This document shows positions 46,751 to 55,617 of a stretch of 64,000 bases of DNA, piece by piece. The position numbers and the translations under genes were made by a program. The DNA is taken from positions 1 to 64,000 of the forward strand of contig JAEUVD010000031.1 of the NCBI GenBank assembly GCA_016787065.1. Reading direction: 5' to 3'. This stretch comes from Chitinophagaceae bacterium. GTDB lineage: Bacteria; Bacteroidota; Bacteroidia; Chitinophagales; Chitinophagaceae. The notes below the pieces were generated by a model. That model was not told the DNA's origin. It did not search any database and was given only the letters and a program-made list of their open reading frames with translations. Positions within the stretch are counted from its first letter, which is position 1, and each line of letters begins with the position of its first letter.

Positions 46751-48838
46751 TTAATCTTTCTGAAACATTTGTAAAAATTCAGCTTCTGAAAGAATATGCA
46801 CGGATCCCAATTTCTTTGCTTTTTCTAACTTCGATCCTGCGTCTTCGCCAACTACTAAGTAATTCAATTTACTACTAACACTGCCCAAAATACTTCCACC
46901 TTCTAGTTCAACCATAGCTTCCGCTTCGTTTCTTTTCATCGTAAGGGTTCCGGTGAACAGGAAAGTTTTGCCTTGTAAACCACCATGTTGCTGTTCTGCT
47001 TTCTGTTTGTTTTCTAAGCATAAGCCTTCTTGTTCCAGTGCGTCGAGCATCGTTCGATTATCATGATGCGTGAAGAATTCTACTATCGACGTTGCAACTT
47101 TCTCTCCAACATCTTCAATCTGAAGTAATTCTTCTTTAGATTTCGAATATAAATCGCTGAGATGGGAAACTGTTCTGGCAAGTGCTTTTGCCGTTGTTTC
47201 ACCAACATAACGAATGCCTAAACCAAAAATTAAACGAGGTAAAGGTTGCTGTTTCGATTTCTCAATTGCATCTTTTAAGTTGGAAATGCTTTTTTCACCA
47301 AACCCCTCTAAACCATGCATACGTTCAAAGGGTAAATGATATATACCTAAAATATTTTTTAAAAATCCGAGTTCATAAAATCGGCGCACGAGAGCATCTC
47401 CCAACCCACGAATATCCATAGCATCTTTGGATGTGAAGTGAATAATACGTTCAACAACTTGTGCTTCGCAATTGATATTTGTACAACGCGTTACCGCTTC
47501 GTTTTCCGGTTTGTAGAGGGTTTCATTGCACACCGGACAAATTAGCGGAAATACAATATCTTGCTCATTACCTGTTCTGATTTCAGGAAAGGATTTAACA
47601 ATATAAGGAATTACATCGCCGGCACGTTCCACCAAAATGGTATCACCTAATTTTAAATCTTTCTCACGAATAACATCCTCATTAAAAAGTGAAATCGAAG
47701 AAATGGTTACGCCACCTACGGTTACCGGTTCTATTTTCGCCACCGGCGTTATACTACCGGTTCTGCCAACTTGGTAATCGATATGTAAGAGTTTACTTGT
47801 GGCTTGTCGCGCTTTAAATTTAAACGCAATAGCCCAACGAGGGTGGTGACTGGTTTGGCCGATTTTATCTTGAAAATCTAAGCGGTTTACTTTAATTACC
47901 ATGCCATCAATTTCATAAGGTAACTCATCGCGTTTGGTTTCAAATTCATGCACGTAATTAATTACTTCTTCAATCGATGGAAAGGTTTTGGTATAATCTA
48001 CGGAAGTTTTAAAACCTAAAGAAGCAAGCGATGTAAGTGTTTTATAATGGGTTTGTAGCAGTGGAGGGTTGGCATTATTTTCATCTCGTTGCGTGTAACT
48101 CAAGTGGTATAAAAAAGCATCCAGATTTCTTTTAGCAACTTCATTAGGATCTTTAATACGTAAGCTTCCACTGGCGGCATTTCGAGCATTGGCAAGCGGT
48201 TGTTCGTTATTTTCAATGAGTTTGTTGTTATAATCTTCAAACCGTTTTTTAGTAATTAATACTTCGCCACGGAGTTCAATTTGTTTCATTCCTAACAAAC
48301 TTATATTTGCCTTAAGTGGAATACTTCTGATTTGTTTCGCATTTAAAGTAATGTCATCGCCTTCCGTTCCGTTGCCACGTGTGGCTGCTCGAACGAGTTG
48401 ATTATTTTCATAAACTAAGGAAATACTTGCCCCATCAAATTTTGGTTCAACACAATAGTCGAGGTTGCTTTCCCCACTTAATTCTTTGCACTTACGATCC
48501 CAATCCAATAAATCATCGGCGTTATAACTATTTTCCAAACTCAACATCGGTACCAAGTGTGTTACTGTTGGAAAATTTTTATTCAGGCCTTTTGCTACGC
48601 GTTGTGTAGGGGAATCAACGGTAACAAGCTCTGGATGAAGTTCCTCGAGTTGTTTCAACTTTTTAAATAAGGTATCGTACTCAACATCGGCCAATACTGG
48701 ATTGTCGCGCACATAATATTTCCAATCCGCATATTCTAAAATAGCACGAAGCTGGCCAATATCATTTGCGGAAACAGCTTGGGTCAGGTGTTTTTTTGCT
48801 TGAGCTAAAAGGTGTGCTTCATCTTCATTCGTGTACAT
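46751..48838 (-). CDS. ligA: NAD-dependent DNA ligase
   Basis: 695 residues, standard LigA length. Adenylation domain with Lys133 in the EPKFDGAS (KxDG) motif, OB fold (about 330-410), four-cysteine zinc finger (CPVC...CTNINC, about 415-440), helix-hairpin-helix repeats (about 445-590) and C-terminal BRCT domain (about 618-695). It seals nicks during replication and repair. First gene of the run ligA, lipoprotein, tadA. A TATCTTCG box at 48846-48853 could be its -7 element. Confidence 0.98.
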   Translation of the reverse strand: MYTNEDEAHLLAQAKKHLTQAVSANDIGQLRAILEYADWKYYVRDNPVLADVEYDTLFKKLKQLEELHPELVTVDSPTQRVAKGLNKNFPTVTHLVPMLSLENSYNADDLLDWDRKCKELSGESNLDYCVEPKFDGASISLVYENNQLVRAATRGNGTEGDDITLNAKQIRSIPLKANISLLGMKQIELRGEVLITKKRFEDYNNKLIENNEQPLANARNAASGSLRIKDPNEVAKRNLDAFLYHLSYTQRDENNANPPLLQTHYKTLTSLASLGFKTSVDYTKTFPSIEEVINYVHEFETKRDELPYEIDGMVIKVNRLDFQDKIGQTSHHPRWAIAFKFKARQATSKLLHIDYQVGRTGSITPVAKIEPVTVGGVTISSISLFNEDVIREKDLKLGDTILVERAGDVIPYIVKSFPEIRTGNEQDIVFPLICPVCNETLYKPENEAVTRCTNINCEAQVVERIIHFTSKDAMDIRGLGDALVRRFYELGFLKNILGIYHLPFERMHGLEGFGEKSISNLKDAIEKSKQQPLPRLIFGLGIRYVGETTAKALARTVSHLSDLYSKSKEELLQIEDVGEKVATSIVEFFTHHDNRTMLDALEQEGLCLENKQKAEQQHGGLQGKTFLFTGTLTMKRNEAEAMVELEGGSILGSVSSKLNYLVVGEDAGSKLEKAKKLGSVHILSEAEFLQMFQKD

Positions 48839-48879
48839 AACGCAACGAAGATACTAGATGATTGTAAACCGATTTCAGT

Positions 48880-49182
48880 TTAGGTTAAACGGTTATCGAA
48901 AGGGTAGGACTCCGAAGAAATTAATTTTACATTTCGTTTGAACAAAGGGTGCAACGGATTACTCAGTACAATCATTTCGGGTTCCGTAATTGCCAATGGT
49001 AACCGAAGTACATGGTGTTTTTTTCTTTGTATGGTAAAGCGTTGATTTACTTAACCCATTGCAGATGATTGAAAATAATTATAGGACAGATGACCGCTCA
49101 TTTGTGCGTAACCCGCTTCTTCGATGGTAGTAGCATTTTTTAATTTACCGAATTTTTTCACAACTAGACTTTTGGCATTAAA
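48880..49182 (-). pseudogene. Remnant of a RES-domain toxin gene
   Basis: In the 371-bp gap between ligA and the CBS gene, one minus-strand frame reads as the C-terminal part of a RES domain: VLRLPLAITEPEMIVLSNPLHP then VKLISSESYPFDNRL before its TAA at 48880-48882. Directly upstream in the same frame is an in-frame TAA (49051-49053), and before it GHLSYNYFQSSAMG, which lines up with the segment preceding the RES GDxW motif. The frame closes at a TGA at 49183-49185, so the N-terminal half is gone. RES proteins are NAD-degrading toxins of type II systems, usually paired with an Xre/MbcA antitoxin; none is nearby. Recognition is from memory of the family, not a search. Confidence 0.6.
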
Positions 49183-49209
49183 TCATGGTTTTTTGCCGGT
49201 TGTCGGAAA

Positions 49210-49872
49210 TTAAATATCCATATAGCGCATAAAGGAGTCCAAATGATCTTTTAAATCTTGTTCCGAATGGTCGGAAGAGAACATTTCAACTACATGGTAA
49301 TTAAACCGTTCGAAGGTTGCAACCAGCGATTGAATATCATTGCTATTTAGTTTAATAGTAATCCAAATAAGTCCGGTGTGATCTATTGTTTTCAACGAGG
49401 AACTCAGAATATTTATGTTGTTACTTTCACAAATGCGACCTATTTCTGAAATGCTATAATTACGTTGTTCTTGTTCTAAAATAAGAATGGCACCGGGTTC
49501 TTTTATGGCATTATTATCGGTTACAAAATCAAACAGTTTCTCTATCGTAACAATTCCTAAAAAATGATTTTGAACGTTAAGAATTGGAACCACGGAAAGG
49601 TTATTTTCTCGGGCAGATTTCGCCGCATCAAATGGGTGTTGATTTTCTAGAATGAAAGGACGGAAATTTACGAATTCGGCATGGGAAAGTGGCTCTTCCG
49701 GTGTATCCCAATCTAATAAATCATCTTCTGAAATAAGTGCAATATAATTATCACGCTGTACCAAAGGCAAATGAAATACTCGATATTCCTGCATGAGTAA
49801 TAAAGCCCGCTCACCGCTATCATTCAATGAAAGCACCGGTAGATCGTAGGAAATGAGTGACGAGATATTCAT
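49210..49872 (-). CDS. CBS-domain protein
   Basis: 220 residues: two CBS motifs (about 5-60 and 70-125; VFHLPLVQRDNYIALISEDDLL and LSVVPILNVQNHFLGIVTIEKL) followed by an ACT-like region (about 135-205). Probably a nucleotide-sensing regulatory protein. In Bacteroidota a gene of this type often precedes nadK; here no nadK follows, and the next downstream sequence is the RES remnant. It starts 50 bp after the alpha/beta hydrolase gene. Confidence 0.85.
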   Translation of the reverse strand: MNISSLISYDLPVLSLNDSGERALLLMQEYRVFHLPLVQRDNYIALISEDDLLDWDTPEEPLSHAEFVNFRPFILENQHPFDAAKSARENNLSVVPILNVQNHFLGIVTIEKLFDFVTDNNAIKEPGAILILEQEQRNYSISEIGRICESNNINILSSSLKTIDHTGLIWITIKLNSNDIQSLVATFERFNYHVVEMFSSDHSEQDLKDHLDSFMRYMDI

Positions 49873-49922
49873 AATTCGCTAAATAACGATAAATAGACGA
49901 GAAAGCGTATCAGTCTGTGAAA

Positions 49923-50684
49923 CTAACCAATATGTTTATGTAAAAATGTGCTTAATATGACATTAAACTCGGCCGGTACTTCCATCATTGGCGCATGACC
50001 ACATTTATCAATCCAGTGTAATTCTGAATTAGGTAAAAGTTTTTTAAACTCTTCAGCTACCATAGGCGGTGTGATGGTGTCATTCTTACCCCAAATTAGG
50101 CAAACCGGTTTTTTTATATTTTGAAGTTCTTCACCCAGGTGGTGTCGAATGGCTGATTTAGCGAGATAGATAATTTTGATAGCCTTGAGCCTGTTATTTA
50201 CAATATTATATACCTCTTCCACTAACTCGGTAGACGCCGACTTAGGATCATAAAACGTAAGCTCTACTTTCTTTTGAATATAGTCTTTGTCGCCCCGCTT
50301 AGGATACGTTTCCCCCATACCATTTTCAAACAAGCCTGATGAGCCGGTAAGGGTAATAGTTTTTACACGATCGTGATGCTTTAGGGCGTAAACCAAGGCA
50401 ATATGACCACCAAGGGAATTGCCCAAAAGATGCACGTTCGTTAGGTTTTTATATTCAATAAACTTCGCAACATGTTTTGCCAAACCGGAAACAGACGTAT
50501 CCAGATTAGTTAAATCATAGAGCGGAAGCATAGGAATGTAAACAGTAAATTTCTCTTTGAAATGATCAACGAGATCTTTGAAATTACTCAGTGCGCCAAA
50601 TAGTCCGTGAAGTAAAATCAGGTTTTCACCTGCTCCTTCTTGTACATATTTGAACTTGCCGGATTGACGGATTTCGTACTGCAT
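49923..50684 (-). CDS. Alpha/beta-fold hydrolase
   Basis: 253 residues. Oxyanion segment LLHGLFGALSNF, nucleophile elbow GNSLGG (Ser about 92), acid in WGKNDTITPP and histidine in DKCGHAPMMEVP complete a catalytic triad. Cytoplasmic; substrate unknown (esterase, lipase or C-C hydrolase-like). Pairs with the CBS gene downstream, as is usual in this phylum. Confidence 0.9.
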   Translation of the reverse strand: MQYEIRQSGKFKYVQEGAGENLILLHGLFGALSNFKDLVDHFKEKFTVYIPMLPLYDLTNLDTSVSGLAKHVAKFIEYKNLTNVHLLGNSLGGHIALVYALKHHDRVKTITLTGSSGLFENGMGETYPKRGDKDYIQKKVELTFYDPKSASTELVEEVYNIVNNRLKAIKIIYLAKSAIRHHLGEELQNIKKPVCLIWGKNDTITPPMVAEEFKKLLPNSELHWIDKCGHAPMMEVPAEFNVILSTFLHKHIG

Positions 50685-50751
50685 AGTATTAATGACCGCT
50701 AATGTAGAGTTATATTTTCAAAAATAAAAAAATAGGAGTTGTTATCCATAA

Positions 50752-51168
50752 TTACTTCAGTGGTGTTTTCTCGGAATCGGATTCCAATATTTCTTCGGAA
50801 TGATGCTTTTTTCCGTTTATTAATTCCATTTTTACTTTACACAATCCAGATGAAACAAAGCCTAATTTTTTAGCGGCTGCCTGCGTTAAATCAATTAATC
50901 GTTTGTTGCGATGGTGAAGCCTGTCGTTTATTTTAACCACAACAGAATGGTCGTTTTTCAGATTTGTAACCTTCACTTTTGTGCCTAGCGGTAGAAAATT
51001 ATTTGCAGCCGTGAGAGCTTTGTTGCTGAAGATTTCACCACTCGCTGTTTTTCGTCCATTAAACTTATTCGAATAGAAGCTAGCAATACCCGTCCATTCT
51101 GTTTTATTTTTCTTGCTGAACAGGGGTTCAAAGAGCAGCATAAAAAGGAGCAAAAATAATAAGCGCAT
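50752..51168 (-). CDS. RlpA-like double-psi beta-barrel protein
   Basis: 138 residues with signal peptide MRLLFLLLFMLLFEPLFS and a double-psi beta-barrel: GIASFYSNKFNGRKTASGE, LPLGTKVKVTNL, KINDRLHHRNKRLIDLTQAAAKKLG. This is the RlpA family (septal ring lytic transglycosylases of the cell wall), but it has no SPOR domain, and the usual NDRGPF is NDRLHH. It may act on peptidoglycan or only bind it. Located between murB and the hydrolase gene on the same strand. Confidence 0.85.
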   Translation of the reverse strand: MRLLFLLLFMLLFEPLFSKKNKTEWTGIASFYSNKFNGRKTASGEIFSNKALTAANNFLPLGTKVKVTNLKNDHSVVVKINDRLHHRNKRLIDLTQAAAKKLGFVSSGLCKVKMELINGKKHHSEEILESDSEKTPLK

Positions 51169-51243
51169 AACCTAGTGTTTGCGAACAAGATAAAGTCATT
51201 TCAACATATATGCAATAAAACTGCGGTGTATTAACTTTTGGTT

Positions 51244-52248
51244 TTACCAAACATTGACCTCTCGATGCAGTGTTATTTGAAATTTATCCAGAACAGATTG
51301 AATTATTCGTTCCGATAAATGATAGAGTTGTTCACCGGAAGATCCTCCGTAATTAACCAATACCAAGGCTTGTTTAGGATGCACACCATAATTTCCTTCT
51401 TTGAAACCTTTCCAACCACATTGTTCTATTAACCAAGCGGCAGGTATTTTTACGCCATCGGGTGCTGGATATGATGGCATGTTATGGAAAGTGTTTTTTA
51501 ATTGGTTGAAATGCTCCTGCGAAATAACAGGGTTCTTAAAAAACGAACCGGCATTTCCAATATCCTTTGGGTCGGGAAGTTTCGACGATCGAATACGAAT
51601 CACTGCATCCGAAACTTGCTTGATAGAATAAGGTTCATGACAATGCATTGCTTTTAATTCATCCAGAATACTTCCATAATCGGTACGAATCACAGGCTTC
51701 TTTGAAAGTTCCAGCGTTACCGAAGTAATGAAGTACTGATTTTTTAAAGCGTGCTTAAACACACTTTCACGATAGCCAAAATTACATTGCTCTTTAGAAA
51801 AAGTATGATGCTCAAGGGTCGAACGATGAATAGCATTCAACGAATAAAAAACGTCTTTTAATTCTACACCATACGCACCAATATTTTGCAGCGGCGCAGC
51901 GCCAATCGTTCCCGGTATCAGCGATAAATTCTCTATACCTCCATATCCACGATCAATAGCCCATAACACGCAATCATGCCAAACTTCTCCACTGCCAAAT
52001 TCAACCCGAACAAAATCATTATTTTCTTCAAGGATAGTGATTCCTTTCAATTGATTCAAGCATACCACACCAGCAGGATTCTTGGTAAACAAAATATTAC
52101 TTCCGCCACCTAAAATGTTTAGCGACTGATTGAATGCTAATACCGTTAGAATATCTTTTTCTTGTTCAATACGAACTAATTTTTCAGCAACCGCTTCTAT
52201 ATGAAAGGTGTTATGGTTTACCAGAGAGCAATTTTCGTAAATCTGCAT
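51244..52248 (-). CDS. murB: UDP-N-acetylenolpyruvoylglucosamine reductase
   Basis: 334 residues from the ATG at 52248; a start six codons upstream is less likely. FAD-binding motifs ILGGGSNILF and LIPGTIGAAPLQNIGAYG, the Tyr-containing FGYRESVFK segment and the catalytic serine region GNAGSFFKNP identify type I MurB. It makes UDP-MurNAc for peptidoglycan. A TATTTTCG box at 52252-52259 lies immediately upstream of the start. Confidence 0.96.
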   Translation of the reverse strand: MQIYENCSLVNHNTFHIEAVAEKLVRIEQEKDILTVLAFNQSLNILGGGSNILFTKNPAGVVCLNQLKGITILEENNDFVRVEFGSGEVWHDCVLWAIDRGYGGIENLSLIPGTIGAAPLQNIGAYGVELKDVFYSLNAIHRSTLEHHTFSKEQCNFGYRESVFKHALKNQYFITSVTLELSKKPVIRTDYGSILDELKAMHCHEPYSIKQVSDAVIRIRSSKLPDPKDIGNAGSFFKNPVISQEHFNQLKNTFHNMPSYPAPDGVKIPAAWLIEQCGWKGFKEGNYGVHPKQALVLVNYGGSSGEQLYHLSERIIQSVLDKFQITLHREVNVW

Positions 52249-52364
52249 GATTAGGCGAAAATACATCTTGCCTTACGACTTCCACTATCAACCGGAGAGA
52301 ATAATAACCATGATTTTTTTCTTTTCCTGAAAGTATGCGCTTCGGGTATTAAATTCGCTCTGTT

Positions 52365-53573
52365 TTGAGTTTAATTCGTCATATACCCTTTCTAAAAAGT
52401 GTATTGCTTTATTCTCTCACTGCTTTTGGTGGGCCGCAAGGTCATTTTGGTATGATGCATAAAACCTTTGTGGAGAAAAGACGCGATGTTACCGATTCAG
52501 AACTCATGGATTTTATGGCATTCTGCCAGATGCTCCCGGGGCCATCTTCTACGCAAACAATTATCTTGATTGGTTATAAACGTGGCGGTATTTTATTGGC
52601 ATTGCTTACCTTATTACTTTGGATTCTTCCGGCTTCTATTTTAATGGCTGGCTTATCTTTTCTCATCCAATACATCGATGCGAAATCTATTCAGACCAAT
52701 GTTTTTAAATACATTCAGCCTATGGCGGTTGGATTTCTAGCCTATGCCGCATTCAAAGCGATGCGTAATAGCGTGAAGCATCCAGCCACTATCATGATTA
52801 TGATTGTATCGTTGTTTATTACCGTGCAATTTCGATCTCCCTGGATATTTCCACTCTTAATAGTTGCCGGTGGTATCATTAGTAACTTTAGTGATAAACG
52901 GATACCTGATGTTTATAAAGATAAAAAGCCTATCAAGTGGGTGAATATTTTCTGGTTTGTGTTGGTGTTTATTATAGCCGGTGTGCTGTCGGAAATAGCA
53001 CGAACACAACAGTGGCATAATGCCCGTTTATTTAATTTGTTTGAGAACTTTTATCGATTCGGAAGTTTTGTTTTTGGAGGAGGCCACGCGCTCATACCCA
53101 TGATGTATGAACAGTTTATTGCGCGTCCGATGCATTTAGGAATGAGTCCGTACATGAGTCCGGAACAATTTCTTACGGGCGCAGGAATAATCAATGCTAT
53201 TCCAGGACCTGTTTTTTCGATATGTGCTTTTGTTGGTGGCATGAGTATGCGAAGTTTCGGATTTACACAACAACTTATGGGTTGTGGTGTAGCCACCGCC
53301 GGAGTATTTTTACCAAGCACGCTCCTGTTGTTTTTCTTTTTTCCTATTTATCAAAATTTGAAAAAATACACGGTTATTTTTCGAGCATTAGAAGGTATTC
53401 ACGCGGTGGTGGTTGGTATCATGTGGGCTTCAGCCTTCATTCTATTTCGATCTGTTGATTTTCAGTATAGTCATATTGTAGTAATCGCCATTACCTTTGG
53501 CATGTTGATGTACACTAAGGTACCTGCACCTTTGGTGGTATTGGGTTGGTTACTTTTAGGTTGGGCCTTATAA
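52365..53573 (+). CDS. chrA: Chromate transporter family protein (ChrA)
   Basis: 402 residues from a TTG start. It contains two homologous halves, each with the CHR signature: [18 protein letters not shown]...[11 protein letters not shown] in the first, and [18 protein letters not shown]...[17 protein letters not shown] in the second, with about ten membrane helices. Long-chain CHR proteins export chromate, though physiological substrates in many species are uncertain. A TAAATTCG box at 52350-52357 lies just before the start. It shares a transcript with the outer-membrane protein gene, 6 bp downstream. Confidence 0.9.
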   Translation: MSLIRHIPFLKSVLLYSLTAFGGPQGHFGMMHKTFVEKRRDVTDSELMDFMAFCQMLPGPSSTQTIILIGYKRGGILLALLTLLLWILPASILMAGLSFLIQYIDAKSIQTNVFKYIQPMAVGFLAYAAFKAMRNSVKHPATIMIMIVSLFITVQFRSPWIFPLLIVAGGIISNFSDKRIPDVYKDKKPIKWVNIFWFVLVFIIAGVLSEIARTQQWHNARLFNLFENFYRFGSFVFGGGHALIPMMYEQFIARPMHLGMSPYMSPEQFLTGAGIINAIPGPVFSICAFVGGMSMRSFGFTQQLMGCGVATAGVFLPSTLLLFFFFPIYQNLKKYTVIFRALEGIHAVVVGIMWASAFILFRSVDFQYSHIVVIAITFGMLMYTKVPAPLVVLGWLLLGWAL

Positions 53574-53579
53574 TTTTGT

Positions 53580-54722
53580 ATGAAGAAATTACACCTTTTA
53601 CTTGTTGGATTTTTTACACTGATGTTTACTAGCATGCAGGCTCAGATGAGTAATGTTGCCTTAGAATCGCGCTATGAAATAAACGATAGCGCTGCGGGTT
53701 CAGTAAAATTGGAATTTGACAATCAAAACTTTTTGCGCAATAACGAATACTTCCACGATCACGCTACCGGTTATACTCTTTTTGGAACCTTACTTCAAAC
53801 TAAACTTTCTTATCAACCTTCCGAACATTGGAAATTAACAACCGGTATTTTTCTTCGGAGAGATTTTGGCAGCAACGGATTCTATCAAGTTCAACCCATG
53901 TTAAGTTTAAAATATCAACATAAAGGTATCTCTTTCGTAGTGGGTAATCTGGAAGGAAACTTTAACCATCGCTTACTCGAACCACTGTATAATTATGAAC
54001 GATTCTTAACCAATAATCAGGAAACAGGTTTGCAATTTAGAGTGGATAGAAAAAAAATCTGGTCGGATACCTGGATAAATTGGGAAGTGATGCAATACAA
54101 TCGATCCAACTATCAAGAACAATTTTCTGCAGGTAACCATACCCAAATTACGTTACTTCAACATGCTAAACATGAACTTAAAGTCATCGCACAAGGATTA
54201 ATAGCACATAAAGGCGGACAAATAGATATTGATACTTCTGCCATGGCGTCGAAGTTAAGTACCGCGGTTGGACTGGAATATGTTTGGCACACATCTTCTT
54301 TTATTAAGGAAATAAAAACACAACACTATTTGTTGTATTCATCTTTTCTCAATGCAGCTAAAAATGATCCTTATCATCAAGGGAATGCCTACTACGCTAC
54401 TATTGGATTGAATACTAAATACGATGTTGGATTTAATATGAGTTTTTGGCAAGGTAATAGGTTTCAAACTTCGCATGGGGGTGATTTATTTCAAAGCCTT
54501 TCTTCAGACTATACCCAGCGAAGAACTTCAGACAATAACCGATCCTTACTTTTTGTTCGATTATTTTATCAAAAGAAACTAGCTAAAGATATATACATGG
54601 ATATTCGTTTCGAACCGTATTACGATCTTAATCATTCTTTTTTAGAATATGCGTATAGCTTCTATCTTACTTATAAAAAGGATTTTGTTTTATTTAACGA
54701 AAAGAACCATCCAAAGAAATAA
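53580..54722 (+). CDS. Predicted outer-membrane beta-barrel protein
   Basis: 380 residues with signal peptide (MKKLHLLLVGFFTLMFTSMQAQ). The rest is alternating amphipathic strands ending in aromatic residues (KLSYQPSEHWKLTTGIFLRR, GISFVVGNLEG, KDIYMDIRFEPYY), consistent with an outer-membrane barrel. Family not recognised. It follows chrA by 6 bp and is in turn followed by the DUF3108 gene after 26 bp, suggesting a chrA-barrel-DUF3108 transcript. Confidence 0.7.
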   Translation: MKKLHLLLVGFFTLMFTSMQAQMSNVALESRYEINDSAAGSVKLEFDNQNFLRNNEYFHDHATGYTLFGTLLQTKLSYQPSEHWKLTTGIFLRRDFGSNGFYQVQPMLSLKYQHKGISFVVGNLEGNFNHRLLEPLYNYERFLTNNQETGLQFRVDRKKIWSDTWINWEVMQYNRSNYQEQFSAGNHTQITLLQHAKHELKVIAQGLIAHKGGQIDIDTSAMASKLSTAVGLEYVWHTSSFIKEIKTQHYLLYSSFLNAAKNDPYHQGNAYYATIGLNTKYDVGFNMSFWQGNRFQTSHGGDLFQSLSSDYTQRRTSDNNRSLLFVRLFYQKKLAKDIYMDIRFEPYYDLNHSFLEYAYSFYLTYKKDFVLFNEKNHPKK

Positions 54723-54748
54723 TCTTTGTTTAGTTGAAAAAGAACCTC

Positions 54749-55528
54749 ATGAAACGATTCCTCGTACTCCTTGGCTTGTTATTTTTTTATACAGCTTTTG
54801 CTCAAACCTCTTTTCGTAAAACTACCAATAACGCGTTTCAACGTGGCGAAAAACTAACTTATCGGGTGCATTATGGTTTTATTGATGCCGTTGTTGCAAC
54901 ACTTGAAATAAAAGAGGAAGATAAAAAGTTTGGCGACCGTTCAACCTTTCATATTGTGGGTTCAGGTAAATCAAAGGGAAGCTTTGATTTCTTTTTTAAA
55001 GTGCGTGATCGCTATGAAACCTATATGGATGAACAGAGTTTGATGCCATGGTATTTTGTTCGAAGAGTAGATGAAGGTGGCTATAGAATCTCTCAAGATT
55101 ACGTATTCAATAATTATAAGAAAACTGTGAATTGCGGAAATAACAAAACCGTGAATGTGCTAGAGTACACGCAAGATATGATATCTGGATTTTACTATGC
55201 CCGTACTATGGATTTAGGATCGGCCAAAGTAGGACAGCTTTTCACCGTGCCAACCTTAGTTGATGAAGAAATGTATAACTTACAAATAAAGTTTAAAGGG
55301 AAAGAATACGTGAAAACCAAATTTGGGAAAATACGTTGTTTGAAATTCGTACCGGTTGTTCAAAAGGGCCGCATTTTTAAACATGAAGAAGATTTACAAG
55401 TATGGTTAAGTGATGACCAAAACCATGTTCCTATTTATGCCAAGGCGGATATACTTTTCGGTTCCATTAAACTCGATTTAATTTCATTTAGTGGATTGGT
55501 AAAACCATTTACCTACGAAACAAAGTAG
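54749..55528 (+). CDS. DUF3108 exported protein
   Basis: 259 residues from the ATG at 54749 (a TTG five codons upstream is less likely); signal peptide MKRFLVLLGLLFFYTAFAQ. The body has the DUF3108 pattern: FQRGEKLTYRVHYGFIDA at the start, YETYMDEQSLMPWYFVRRVDEGGY, FKGKEYVKTKFGKIRCLKF and VWLSDDQNHVPIYAKADILFGSIKLDL. The family is periplasmic and of unclear function, probably a lipid- or polysaccharide-related beta-structure. Confidence 0.88.
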   Translation: MKRFLVLLGLLFFYTAFAQTSFRKTTNNAFQRGEKLTYRVHYGFIDAVVATLEIKEEDKKFGDRSTFHIVGSGKSKGSFDFFFKVRDRYETYMDEQSLMPWYFVRRVDEGGYRISQDYVFNNYKKTVNCGNNKTVNVLEYTQDMISGFYYARTMDLGSAKVGQLFTVPTLVDEEMYNLQIKFKGKEYVKTKFGKIRCLKFVPVVQKGRIFKHEEDLQVWLSDDQNHVPIYAKADILFGSIKLDLISFSGLVKPFTYETK

Positions 55529-55617
55529 ACCATTCTTTTCTCTTTAAATCTTTCAGGAAAGTAGAAGGGTATTTTACATTGGATTGATTACTTTTAGACC
55601 TTACAAATTTTTACTTC

